Shown here: positions 20,320-32,075 of the stretch, piece after piece | Layout: each line of letters starts with the position of its first letter | Numbering within the stretch: position 1 is the stretch's first letter | NCBI RefSeq assembly: GCF_000275845.1 | Contig: NW_006766884.1 | Coordinates: 1,478,594 to 1,542,593 of the forward strand | From: Dichomitus squalens LYAD-421 SS1 | Taxonomy: Eukaryota; Basidiomycota; Agaricomycetes; Polyporales; Polyporaceae | Direction: 5' to 3' | Length of the DNA stretch: 64,000 bases | Notes under the pieces: generated by a model | Told to the model about the DNA's origin: nothing | Databases searched by the model: none | What the model saw: only the letters and a program-made list of their open reading frames with translations | Position numbers and translations under genes: made by a program

Positions 20320-21894
20320 TTAGATGATGCAGTAGCCGCCGTCCACGCGGATCTCAGCTCCTGTCATGAATCGCGACGCGTCGCTGGCAAGGAAAACGAT
20401 CGCGCCAGCAAGATCTTCGGGCTCTCCCATCTGCGGTCAATCTAGTCAACACAGGTGCCGTGCAGCTTTGGGATGGAACCACTCACCCGTCCCATTGGTG
20501 TCAGGCTTTCCCAAGTTTTCTGGGGACACGCCACGAGTATCAGCACCTGATCGCACACGGGGTACACTGGTGAGAGACGTACCTTCAGCTCCTGGTCGTG
20601 TGCGAGAATAGTGCGCGTGAGCTTCGTGAGCATGTAACCTGGGCTATAGGTGGATGTCGCAAGGCACGACACGGTTAGCTCGTCGCCACAGAAGCTATGA
20701 CATCACAACATACCTGAGCGTGTTCACACGAACGCCCTTCTTGGCCCATTCCACGCCCAAGCTGGCCGCCATATGCTTGACGGCTACACGCAAACAAAAT
20801 GGTGAGCAAAAGCTCTCATGGCTTCCAGCCACACGTGACGGGAAGTGCTGTGTTGAAACACGTACCAGCCTTGGCCGCGTTATACGGGGTCTGGGGCTGC
20901 GGAATGTTGACAATCTAGATGGAGTGTGGGGTATCAGCCGGGATTACGCCGAGCCGCGATCAGTTGTTTACTTACGTTGGCGCTCATACTCGCCACCAGC
21001 ACAACGCTTCCTCCGCCTTGGGGAATCATGTTGCGCGCGGCCTCGCGCGCAGTGAAGAACGCGCCATGGACGTTGATGTCATAGAGACGTTTTATCCGGT
21101 CGAAGGGGTAGCTGGAGAAGGAAGAGGCGGAAGAGCACAGCGTCAGCGTCGGTGGGGCGCGCCATTGATGAGAAGCGCCGTTACGCACTCGAAGGCGGAG
21201 TAGTTCTCGACGATACCTGCGGGAGAACGATGATCGGGTGAGCAGATAGCCTTGGCGTAGCTGGCGCGATGACGAACCTGCTGACGCCACGACCGAGTCG
21301 ACGCGGCCGTACGTGTCCATGACGCGCCTGAACGCCTGCTGCACCGAGAGCTCCGAGGAGACGTCGCAGCCGACGCCGATGACACGGTAGTCGCTGGGCT
21401 CCATTTCACTGTCAACTTCACACCTTATCAGCGTTGTGTGGCGAATAGGCGGGAGAGGGGGCGGAGGGATCGAAAGCGCGATACTGACCGCAGGCAGCCT
21501 TGATGAGCTCTTCGGCAGCATGCTCGGCCTCTTCCTCCTTGAGGTCGACGATGGCGAGGGAGGTGCACCCGGACTGGATGAACGCGCGGCAGAACTCGTT
21601 GCCGAGACCGCGCGCGGCGCCGGTGACGAGGCAGACCTATTCAGGGGGGAAGCGCGGGGGATGAGCGGGGGGCGCGGCGGAAGTAGAGGGGCAGCGGACC
21701 TTGTTAGCCATGGAGAAGTCGGGGAGGGTCTTGACGACGCGCGCTTTGGCGGCGATGCTGTTCAGCTTGGCCTTGACGGCGGCATCATCGCTGTTGAAGC
21801 GCGCCTGGACTGGGGGTGTGCGCGGCGTGCGGGGTGCGCGGAGGAGGGTGCGGGAGGTGGCAGGGAGGGTGCGAGCGAGGAGGGACGGGGCCAT
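20320..21894 (-). CDS. Short-chain dehydrogenase/reductase, probable mitochondrial targeting
   Basis: This is an NAD(P)-dependent oxidoreductase of the classical SDR family, spread over about ten exons. The N-terminus ([20 protein letters not shown], 65 residues before the fold) is Arg/Ser/Ala-rich without acidic residues and resembles a mitochondrial presequence. The Rossmann fold follows: [19 protein letters not shown] (TGxxxGxG), then CDVSS and VASAG. The catalytic serine is in VVLVASMSA and the YxxxK pair in [20 protein letters not shown] and [17 protein letters not shown] close the protein at 20320. Relatives include mannitol, sorbose and arabinitol dehydrogenases, but the substrate is not evident. 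It is convergent with IPK1. Confidence 0.87.
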
Positions 21895-22808
21895 GGCAGC
21901 GGGGGAGGATGGTGGGGGATGTGGGGAGAGGGGAGGGGAGCTGGGGCGAATTTATTGGCGGGGACGGGGTGGCCAGACTCTGGCGCAGACGGGTGGGACT
22001 TGGGAGCTGTCGTCTGTGCACTCGCAGGAGCCGTACATAAGCTGTCTTCTGCCCGCGATTGGCTCGCCTTCCGGGCGTCTACTGGGCTCGATGCCCCGGT
22101 CCGACGTTCCTTGCGCCGCCTCGCGACTCCCCGCCCGACATCAGCCCCATCCCGGCCTAGACCTCCCCCGCTCTACCCCGCCCCATTCTCGGTTCACCCC
22201 ACGCCCAGACACTCGCTTTGCCGTCACTCTTCAAGCAAATTTCAAGCATATGTTATGTATCGTCGGCGGACGCGCGGGCACACATACGTAGCGAGACACA
22301 GGTGGTAGTAGTAGTAGGTATGGGTTCGAGGGGTCATATGTAGGAACGAGCGTGGGGTATCCGTTCGAGCTGAGCAACAGGATAGCGGGCCAAATATGTA
22401 GACACATCTAAAGTACGTAGAACAATAGCTATAAACGTAAAAGGCACGACGGAGCGAAGTCTCGAAATCGAACCAACAATCGTGATCTATCCGGGGCGGA
22501 GGAAGAATGGGGAAGCCGACCGGAAGCATCCAAAGCGACACGGTCCTCTCCGCCTGGGAGAATATTGTACACTATCCAGGTGCCGGCTGCCACCAGGATC
22601 GAAATCGATGGATGAGGTTGGGGAGTGCGCTGGCCAACAGCCGCAGGATATGTGAGATGGAAGGGGAGATGGCGAGGATGGCGAGGAGAGATAGGATGAT
22701 CGTGAAAAGAAACACGTCGCGAGAAGAGAGTGAGAGTGTGAGAGGGAGGTATCCGGATCCGATCCAGCCAAATGGGAGATATGCATAAGAACACCGCACC
22801 CGCGTCGA
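21895..22808. other. Intergenic between SDR promoter and kinesin 3' end
   Basis: About 0.9 kb holds the upstream region of the SDR gene and the downstream region of the kinesin gene, both on the minus strand. Frames present are short and of unlikely composition. I saw no gene. A short GTAGTA tract lies near 22305-22317. Confidence 0.5.
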
Positions 22809-25800
22809 TCATAGACACGCAAACTTCGATTTGCGCCGCTGCAGCTCCTCCATCCGGCTGTCGAGCTGTGCTCGCGCACGCTCCTTCGCCCGCCGCTCCT
22901 CGTCAAGGCGCGACTCGAGTGACTGCTTCTCCTCCACGATCGACCGCCGCACGTTGACCACCTCCGCCTTGGCCTCCTGGAGCTCCGTCCGCAGATTGGC
23001 GATCTGAGAGTTCAGGTTGTCGCGTTCGCGAGCCAGCTCTGTCGCCTGCATCCGCGCCTTGCGGACTGGGAGAAGATTCCGTGACCGTCAGTCGGAACGC
23101 TCTACACGCAGATCACCGAGCAACAGACGCTTACGATTTTTCTCCGAATCCCCAAGCGACGCCTCAAGCGTGGCAACCATGTCCATGTGAGCCTGAAGGT
23201 CCGTCTCGCAATGATTCAGCTGCTTGTTCAGCGTCTTGATCATCGCTTCCTGCTCCTCGATCTGTTTCGACTGTTGCGCGAGCTGCGCAACAACCTTCGG
23301 ATCGGGCTCCCGTGACCCTGCAAGCGGCGACGGCAGACCTCCGGCGAGCGAGTGGTTAACAGACGTCGCAGGCGTGGACGGTGACTCTCCGTCGATGCTA
23401 ATGCTGCGCGAGGAGATACCGGCGGAAGAGGAGGAGCTAGTCTGTTCGTGCATAATTCTGGGGGCGGGGGGGATAGGAACAGTCGGCGGAGGTGTGGGAG
23501 GCGGGAGTTTGCCAGGTGACATGATGCCTGTCGCACGTGTGTAAGACACAGTGCGATCCACTGGCGGGCGCGAAGGCGTCGTCGGGCTGCCGAGTTGCTG
23601 CTGGAGGTCGCGGAGGAGCGCGTCCTGCCGGTTCTTCTCGGCCACGAGAGTGTCCATCTCGTCCTTCGTGCGTTGGAGGTTCTCCTGCATCTCCGCGATG
23701 ACGGAGCGGTGCCTCTCAAGCTCGTCGACGAGCGACTGACGCTTGGACGCTTCCTTGACGAGCGCCGATGTCTCCTCGTGCGTCCGTTGGAGCTCGGCAC
23801 GCAGCTTGTCGACCTCGGCTGAAAGCTCGTCGCGCTCGCCATGTACGGCAGAGAGCTCCGTTTCGAGCGCGGTGATGGACGCAGTCTTCTGCTGCATGGC
23901 CGAATCGTGCGCCTGCCGCATCTCCTCGCGCGCGTGGACCCATTCCTCCGCAGCAGCTTTGTGGGTGTCAAGCTCGTCTAAGAGGCTGTTGTGCTCCTTC
24001 GTCAAGTTCTCTAGCTCCTCGGCGTGCTTCTTGCGGAGTTCTTCTAGAAGGAGGTTGTGGTTCCGGAGGAGGGTCTCGCGCTCTGCAGCATGAGTCTGCT
24101 CCACGTCGGCGAGCGTTGCCTTCAAGTGCTCCTTTTCACGAGCAAGGAGTTCCTCGGTCTCCGATCGCGAGTTCTCGAGCTCCGAGCGATGCTGTTCCTC
24201 GGCCGCGACAAGAGCAGCTTGAGCCTCAGTCGTGGCAGTCTGGTGCTCCGCCTTGAGACGAGTGATCTCCTCCGTGTGCTCCTTGAGCAGAGCACAGCGC
24301 TGCTCCTCCCAATCGGAGCTGGACGACGAGAGCGCGGACTTATGCGTATCCGCGAGACGTCCAAGCTCCTCGGCGTGTGCGCGTTGGACCTCGGCGAGAG
24401 CAGCTACATGCTCGTCCTTCAGAGCTTGAAGAGCCGCCTCGTGCTGAGAGTGTGAGGTGGCTTGCTGTTCCTCGGCCGCCTTTGAGACCTGTTCCAACTC
24501 GGATCGCAATGCCGCCTCTGACGCGGCGCGCTCGGTCTTGCTCTCCTCCAAGGCAGCAGTCAGCCTCGCGATCTCCTGTGCGGACTCCTCGTTGAGCTTC
24601 GCGATGACTGCAGAGTGCTCATCGGCGAGTTTCTCGAGGTCAGCTTGATGCGCCTTGTCCTTGTCCGCGAGCGCACGAGCGTGCTCCGCATGCAACCTCT
24701 CAACTTCATCGCTGAACTCGAGCTCCTTCTTGGCGAGAGTTTGGGTATGATCTGCCTTCAGACGCTGCAGGGATTCACGATGCTGGTCGAGCTTCGCAGC
24801 GAGTGCCTGCACATGCTCATCCTTCAGCCGCTGCATGTCTGACGCGAACTGCTGCTCCTTGTTCTTCATGGCTGAAGCGTGCTCTTCCTGCAATGTATGA
24901 AGTGCTTCGTCGCGAGCAGACTCGGACTCGGAAAGAGTACCCTGGCGAGAAATCTCTGCCATACGGAGTTCGCGGGTATGCTCGTCCTTCAGTCGCTCCA
25001 TTGCTGTCGCCGCTTCCGCCGCCTGCTTCTCGAGCGCTTGGGCATGGTCAGCACGGAGCTTGGTCAGGGCGTTGTAGTACTCCTCTTCGATGCGCGAGAG
25101 GTGAGCGGCGTGCTGCTCCTCGATGGTCTTCGTCGTCTCCTGGTGCTCGGCGGTCGCCTTGGCGAGAGCATCTGAGTGCTCGGCCTGAACTTTCTGCAGC
25201 GTCTCCTCCGCTTCCTGAGCACGACGGCGCACTTCTCCCAGGTGATCGGCCTCGAGCTTGCCTATTGCCGCCGCGTGCTCGGCCTTTAGGACGTTGATGG
25301 CGCCTTCGTGGTTGGCAGCCGACTTCACGATGGCAGCCTCGTGCTCGGAACGGGTACGCTCGAGTAGCCCAGCAGCCTCATCGAGGCGGCGATGTAGTTC
25401 ATCTTCGTGCTCCGCCTTAAGCTTGCCAAACGCGTCCTCGTGTTCGTGCTGGGCCTTCTCTAGGGCAGCAGACGACTCGGCGACTTGAGCGCGAAGCTCT
25501 CCAAGAGATGCCTCGTGATCTTCCTTGAGCTTGGCAATGAGAACACCGAGTTCGGCTTCCTTAGCGCGAAGCGCTTCTTCGTGATCAGCTCTGAGCTGCT
25601 GAACCTCTGCCGCGTGAGTCTCTTCGGCTTGATTCAATGACTCGACAAGGTCAGCTTCACGCTTCTTGAGATGCTCCAACGTGACCTGGAGCTCGGCTTC
25701 TTGACGCTGCGCCTCCTCTACGGACTGAGTGAGCTCTGCCTGGCGGACTTGCAGAGCCTCCATCTCCTTGATGTCCTGCGCGTGGTTCGCAAGGTCCTCC

Positions 25801-28800
25801 TCGTGCTTCTTGCGAAGAGCTTCAAGCTCCGTACTCATGTTGAGGGCCTGCCGTGACGTGAACAACAAGCCCCACTTCTACCTGGGTTGACCTACATACC
25901 TGATCGCGTGAGAGTACCTGCAGGTCCTCGTGCTGCTTACGAACTTGGTTGAGCTGGCTGGTAAGATCGTCAACAACCTCCTTGTGCTTCGACTCTTTCT
26001 GTGCCATCGACCTGCAGACGTCGTACAGAGTCAGCCGAAGATGCTACTCTGGGTGTCGTTTCTACATACCGCATCAGCTCATTGAGTCTCACTAGCGACT
26101 CATCGACATCGGAAGCGGTGTATGAATTGACGTGGTGGAGGTCCAGACTCTTTCGAATCTCGCTGAACTGGGTAATGGTTTGGGGCGAAAGGTGGAGGAG
26201 AGTGTCGTCTGCATTGGGCTCAGGGGCATTTCGCTTGGACGCGACGAGAGTTTGCGCCGCCTCTGCCTGGTTCTTCTCCCTCAACGTCGACTCAAGAGAG
26301 GAGATCTCGGCCTCTCGTTCCTTGATGACATCCTGGAGGCGCATGATTTCTTCTTCAAGACTGGCAACGGAACGTTCGGTGGGGGAGATGGCGACGGAAG
26401 GCAAGGAAATGGATAGATTGGGACGAGAGTGTCCAGGGGACATCGAGATCGAACTACTTGTTCCATGACTGGAAGTAGAAGCTTTGCGCGACCTGGCCGA
26501 GGATAGCTCCTGCGATAGCGATACAGATTGCGAGAGCGATCTGACTGCCGTGTCATTAGGAAGTAAGTCTTTCTCGCTACCGGATACATACCTGGAGTGG
26601 AGAGACTCGGACGAGGCCGCGTTGCGGAAAAAAAGGCGTCGTCCTGATCCAGTTGACGACTCCTGGTCTTTCGACCTGTTGATCCTGCGCCTAGGGGAAA
26701 CATCTCCACGTTCCGGAGACTCGGGCGCCGGCACAGGAGCGTTGACCTTGGCCTCCTGCAGTTGAGCAGCAAGATCGGCAATCTCGCGGAGGGCATCACG
26801 GTACTTCGCCGTGACAGACGACAGGTCCGCGAGGGTAGCCGTGTGGGTCTGCTGGAGAGTGACGAGTTGGGCTTCGAGAGAGCCATCGGCCTCGTGGGGA
26901 GAAGAAGCCTCCGAGTTGGCACCATTTGTCGTAGTGCCGTTCGTGTTCGTGCCGTTCGTCTTGACAGGGGAGACGGCTTCGAGTTCCTTCTTCGCTTTCT
27001 GGACTTCGTTCGCCAGCTCGCCCAACCGCTCCCTCTCCTCGCTCGCCGCCCTTCTCTTTGCCTCCCATTCTTCCATCTTTTGCTCAAGCTCGCGAACCTT
27101 CGCCTCCCTCTGCTCTAGGTCTGACCTCCAACTCTCGCCATCCTGCTTCAGACTCTCCAGGCGAGACTCCAAAGCCGCCACTTGATCGCATCGCTTCTCG
27201 CACTCACGCTCCAGTTTCTCCACGGTCTCCCGCAATGCAAGCACTGATTCATCCGACTTCGCAAGACGAGCTTCCAAGTCTGCAATGTACGCTGAAGAGT
27301 GCGACTCGGTGTCCTTGTAGCGCGCGAGTTCACGCTTGAGGTCGGTGATGGAACCACTAGACGATGTCTGGCTCTCATCGTACTGGCGCACCTTCTCCTC
27401 GAGGTCGTGGACGTACGCCTATAAACTTAATGTCAGCGTATAGTTGCAACATACACAACCCCTCTCTTGCCTCTGTTGACGCTTCGCGCTCTGCTAGCTT
27501 CGCGACGCGAGCTTTGAGCTCTTCGACATACATCTCCGTCGTAGCATGACGCTCAGCGAGGGTGTTGTACTCGTTCTCCTTCTCGTCGTAGAGGTCATTC
27601 GTGTGACGAAGCGCAGCGCGGTTAAGCTTGAGTTCTGCCTCCATTGCACTGATGGTCTTCTCGTACTCCTCGATGACCGGTCCAACGATCTCCTCGTACT
27701 TCGCCGTCCCGGCTAGGCGACCGCCCGTCGAGTTCCTCTGCTTCTCGGCAAGCTCGTTCCGCAGCCGAGTCAGTTCCTCGGTGCGCTCCACGAACTTCTC
27801 ACGGAGGTCCTCGTAGTTGTTTCGAAGTTCCGTCATTTGCGCCAGGACCTTCTTGGGAGCGCCCTCCGCAGAATCAGAGGATGAGCTCGCGGCAACCGCA
27901 CCACCACCTTCCTTGATCTGCTTCATCTCCTTCCTCAACCGCGTGACCATACCCTGCAACCACTCCACATCGTCCCAGCCCTCCTCCTTCTCGTTCACGA
28001 CGGCGCGGTTCTTGATATTCCTCGCTCGGTTCGCATACTTGAGAGTGTTCACGGTCTCGTTCGCGTTCCATTCGGCAGGGCTTACACATGCGATCATGAG
28101 TGTATGCGCGTTACCTCCTAGGGAGTCTTGGAGGAGACGCGTGAGCTTGGAGTCACGATAGGGTATGTACGACGCAGTATGCGACTTCGCCTTCGCGGGG
28201 TCGCCAAGGGCGGATATGACGTTCCCGAGCGCGAGAAGACCGCTGTTGATAGAGATACCCTCCTTGATACGCTCGCCCGCGGCGGCCGTACGTTTGAGCT
28301 ACTTGGTGGTGAGAACTTAATACACTGGGTCTGATGGAGAGCACTCACGCGTTCCGAACCAGCCAAATCCACGAAATGGAACTTCGAGACCACAGTGACC
28401 CACTCCCCACGATCCTCACCTCCGTCCTTCGCAGCATTCCTTCCGACATCCGGCGACAAGAATCCGAGCGAGCTTGCAGGACGCGTGCCACGGGCGATAG
28501 CAGATTGGAAGCTCGGTGTTGAGGGACGGCCAAACGTAGGCGAGGAGACCCGGCTACCACCAGGGGCGCCGACGACGACGGAGCCGGGTCGAGCAATGCG
28601 AGAGGGCGACCTTCCATTGGGAGGGAGAGGGGACGATGAGCGTGGGGGTGGGCCGCTTCCGGTGAACTTCTTCTGCATCAGTGTCAGAGAGAAGATTGCG
28701 TGAGATCGCGAAGATTGCGCGTTCATGTCCGTTTCATTGGTACGCCTGATAGAGGCCCCTTGGCGGATCAAGCTGGACGGAAGAGGGCGTTAGAGTTGTA

Positions 28801-29631
28801 ATCCAACAACTATGCCGAACTGCGGCGTGTGATAGCAACGGCACCGCAGAAGGACTACACAGGGCGGAGGGATAGCGGATGCAACATGGACAGGGCACTC
28901 ACTTCATAACATCGTTCGCATTCTTCACGTTAACCTCTCGCAGGCCTTCCCAAATGATGTGACCCTGCTTGTCCTCTCGAATCTGCACGTCGCGTCTACC
29001 GGCAGTATCGTCGGCCAGCAAGTCGATTAGGTCTTCGTTGTAGATTTCAATATAGGAACCCTTGATACTATAGGTCCAGGCCCCGCCACGTTCCTCCTTG
29101 AGCTCCCTACACCGAGAGAAGATTGTCGAAACAGCTCGAGGAATGATGCCCATGCCGTTGTTGGGATCCGTGGGGTCCGCGTCCAGGTCCATGCCAGTCA
29201 TAGTAAATGTCTTACCACTACTGGTCTGGCCATAAGCCAAGATAGTGCAGTTGAATCCTTCCACGAAGCGAGAAATGAGCGGGAGCGCAGTGGAGGTAAA
29301 CATGGCATATTGTGTGGTCGAGGGGGGGTGGACTTGGTCGAAGGTGAACGTCTGTTTTTTGGCGTTGTTGGCCGAGGACGACACGGGTGCAGCAGGTGCG
29401 CCCGGACCAGGTGAAGGAGTGGCATCCACGCTGACAGTGGTGTTCGAGACGGCATTGATTACATTGCGCTGAAAGCGACTTGGAATGGAAGTGAGGTCGT
29501 GCTGGGTGGTAGGGCGGATACGGAGGGCTGCAATGGCGTCGTATTGGGAACAGTGAGAAGACTGCACTGGAAGCGGACTCACCGACTTGCACCGAGGTGG
29601 AAGCCGCACTGGACGGCTGCGACGGCGCCAT
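22809..29631 (-). CDS. Kinesin-4-like motor with long coiled coil
   Basis: This is an N-terminal kinesin motor protein that should move along microtubules. It starts [16 protein letters not shown] and is spliced to ALRIRPTTQ (exon 28903-29527). The motor has P-loop [13 protein letters not shown], switch [12 protein letters not shown], switch [11 protein letters not shown], and [20 protein letters not shown]. The end of the motor, [19 protein letters not shown], is typical of kinesin-4 (KIF4/KIF21 type). The rest, mainly the unbroken exon 23088-25868, is a very long coiled coil of repeated EHxxAL-type heptads ending RKSKFACL at 22809. A Ser/Pro/Gly-rich insertion of about 90 residues sits between switch I and switch II. 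Class assignment within kinesins is moderately sure; motor identity is certain. Confidence 0.9.
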
Positions 29632-30659
29632 GGCAAGAGGCGTGCGCGGGGGCGACGAGCACAGAGCCTCGACGACGTCCCGTATGATGGTGAGGGAGTG
29701 GGAGAAGGGGGAAACAACGAACGGAAGCTGCCCGGCTCGGTGTCACTAGGCTGCCCGCTTGCTCGGCTAATCCCCGCCTTGAACGCACTTATAAATCCCC
29801 CTACTAATCAGCATCTAACATCTTATACACTCTCGTGCGAGGCGCCCGTCCCCCACTTCATCCATCTTACATCTCATTCCTATACAGCCTTTCCGAGACT
29901 ATCAAAACGAGATGATTGTCCTTGAATCCTACGGAACGTGTGTTGAGACTATGGCGATGTCGAACAGATCCAGGGGCACTTCCTTCGTTCCTTAGCTGCA
30001 GCCACTCATAGATGCCGCAGTATCTGTACTTATGCGCCCTTCGGGAGGGTCCCGTCCATTCCTCAAGCGCTGATCGTTGATCTCAGCCACCGGGTCCCTA
30101 CTGTAATGGCCGGTTGTCGTCGTAACCACATTACCTAATGGTGCCGCAACCACCACCAGAAGCTCAGATATGGCGGCCTGATCTCGTCGTGCACTCCGCC
30201 AAGTGTCAAACAAGCATACTGATAGCAAGCCGCCAGCTCTCTGACGCAATCAACGTTTTGAATGCCTAACCCGACAAAAGTGCGTATACACACGTTCACC
30301 CCGCCGCCCCATAGCAAGGCATTGAAACATTCTTGCGATAGCGACGGAACGACGGTGCATCCTTGCCTCGTGCTCCCCGACATATCGACTATAGTGGCAT
30401 GGAAAATGCGGTCCACATAGTACCCGCAGTACATGGAAGTCAAACAGTTTGGCCACAGATGTCAGTATCCCTATAAGGCCTGGGAACAGAACCTGTCTTC
30501 AATCAATACCTGCCCCTGGTTGATCAGCAAAGAACATAGTTCAAGGAACGAAAGAACCGAAATCACCGCCGCACTCACTGCACCGATGCTTCTGCTTCCA
30601 CCCCTCTTATGACAGGCGTATACCACGCGCTCCTGCCAGTTGACAGGATCTCGCCCTCC
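29632..30659. other. Intergenic upstream of kinesin
   Basis: About 1 kb without a supported gene. Minus-strand frames around 30135-30456 are open but show no motif, and no splice-linked chain could be built. This region includes the kinesin promoter. Confidence 0.45.
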
Positions 30660-31462
30660 CTACTCCATGCCTTCCGTCGTGTCCGGGGACAAGAACCCCA
30701 CTCTCTTGTAAATCTTTTCGACACTCGGATCATGTACGTTCAGGTTGACTTCTTCCTTCGTCCCTGCTGAGGAAGCTCCAACGACACCTTCCAGGCCGCT
30801 GGGATGGGCTCCCAGATAGTACCGTCTTCGGTAGTGGCTGCAGTCAGCGGACTACTCCTAGTGAATGCGAGGTGAAGCGGGAGGATGGAGTCGAGGTCCT
30901 CCAGCGTGGCTAAGGACATGGTAGTGCAAATGGGAGCCGCACCAGATGGAGGTAGAAGCGATGATAGAGTGGCATAACCGACTTTGACGGGCGGTCCTCG
31001 ATCGACGACGCGAAGTTGAGTGCCCGGAGCACTCCTACATTGTCAGGTGCAATGACATGGCCTAGTAAAGGTGAGTCGGCGCGGGAGAGAAGGGAGTTGC
31101 AGAGGAGTTGAACGGCGTCGAGGACATCCGCGACGGGCATCTCCCCCTCGTTCCATGGCGTGCACAACAACCAAGCAGCAGTCGCAGAAGGCTTCGCGAG
31201 GCTGATCCTGTAGTATGAAACAAGCATTGTCCATAATCAGCAATACATCCAGCGAATCGAATTGCCCGCCCACATACACAAGATTGTCCTCCAGGTATAT
31301 TGCGCACAAACTCATGGTGCTTGGTTCTACAGATTCTGCCAGGTTCCGTATGACATCGTGGAGGTTACCGAGGATAGAGTTCATGAAGCTGTTATCGTAT
31401 TGCTCCATCGCCTCCAAGAAGGCGGATGGTTCCGCATAGTTCACGACGCGGAGTTGGGCCAT
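30660..31462 (-). pseudogene. Decayed GNAT-type acetyltransferase
   Basis: Fragments of one GNAT-like protein occur in order but in different frames. They are MAQLRVVNYAEPSAFLEAME (start 31462), then ADVLDAVQLLCNSLLSRADS and PLLGHVIAPDN, then GPPVKVGYATLSSLLPPSG and DLDSILPLHLAF, and finally YYLGAHPSG and EVNLNVHDPSVEKIYKRVGF, ending at 30660. The last block is a typical GNAT C-terminal strand. Canonical GT-AG introns do not rejoin the frames at the two places I tested. The usual acetyl-CoA-binding segment (a basic Q/RxxGxG/A loop) between the last two blocks is missing, and the expected C-terminal extension is absent. I infer a pseudogene. Unrecognised introns or sequence errors could explain part of the breakage. 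Confidence 0.55.
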
Positions 31463-32075
31463 GTTGAAGTCTAGATACGAGGGTTTGACGTGCCATCGTA
31501 AGACCTACTATGTTATGTACTCCATCAATGCCTACCCCATGAGTCAGACTACATACATCTCGAGCGTTGTGACTCGTCCGTACCTGTCCACTCTGAGACG
31601 CCTGCGCATCGCAATGCCCAAACGACGTTGCGATTTGCACAACAGGTCATCCTAAGTTCATTCACTTTATTGAGTATTTGGTCGGTATGGTACAAGAGCT
31701 CACTTTCAAGCTGTCGGGTCGGGTTTTCAGAGTCTATCGAAGTCGATGCACGTCTTCCCATAATCGCATGGAGTAGCAGGGCTGTGAGCTAATATCTCAT
31801 TCTGTATGTTCCACTGAGTTATCGAGGGTGAGTCGAGAACAGCAGAAAATCCGCTATTGAGTATGTCGCTTAGTATTAATGTCGCTCAGGTCCAGTGCGG
31901 TCCGGCTTGGTTGGATTACGGTAATAGGGTTCAGCCGATCTCCTGGAGTGTCCTGGGCGTCATGTAGCAGACCGCTTGCTACTCTCAATTCCTTACACCA
32001 TCCCTTGACTTCGCAGAGTAGACTGCCCAGAGTCCTCTGCTTATCATTCTATTTCAAAGGCTTCATAGTTCTGAT
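31463..32075. other. Intergenic upstream of ARPC1
   Basis: About 610 bases between the GNAT remnant and ARPC1. Pyrimidine-rich sequence precedes the ARPC1 ATG. No other feature was supported. Confidence 0.45.

Noticed and set aside
24803..25297. Plus-strand frames opposite the kinesin coiled coil
   Set aside because: They are shadows of the 926-codon coiled-coil exon, with low-complexity S/R/L composition.
30910..31227. Intact GNAT gene rescued by introns
   Set aside because: At two frame changes no GT-AG pair gives the needed phase, and one possible GC donor solves only the first. The AcCoA-binding block is absent, so a pseudogene fits better.
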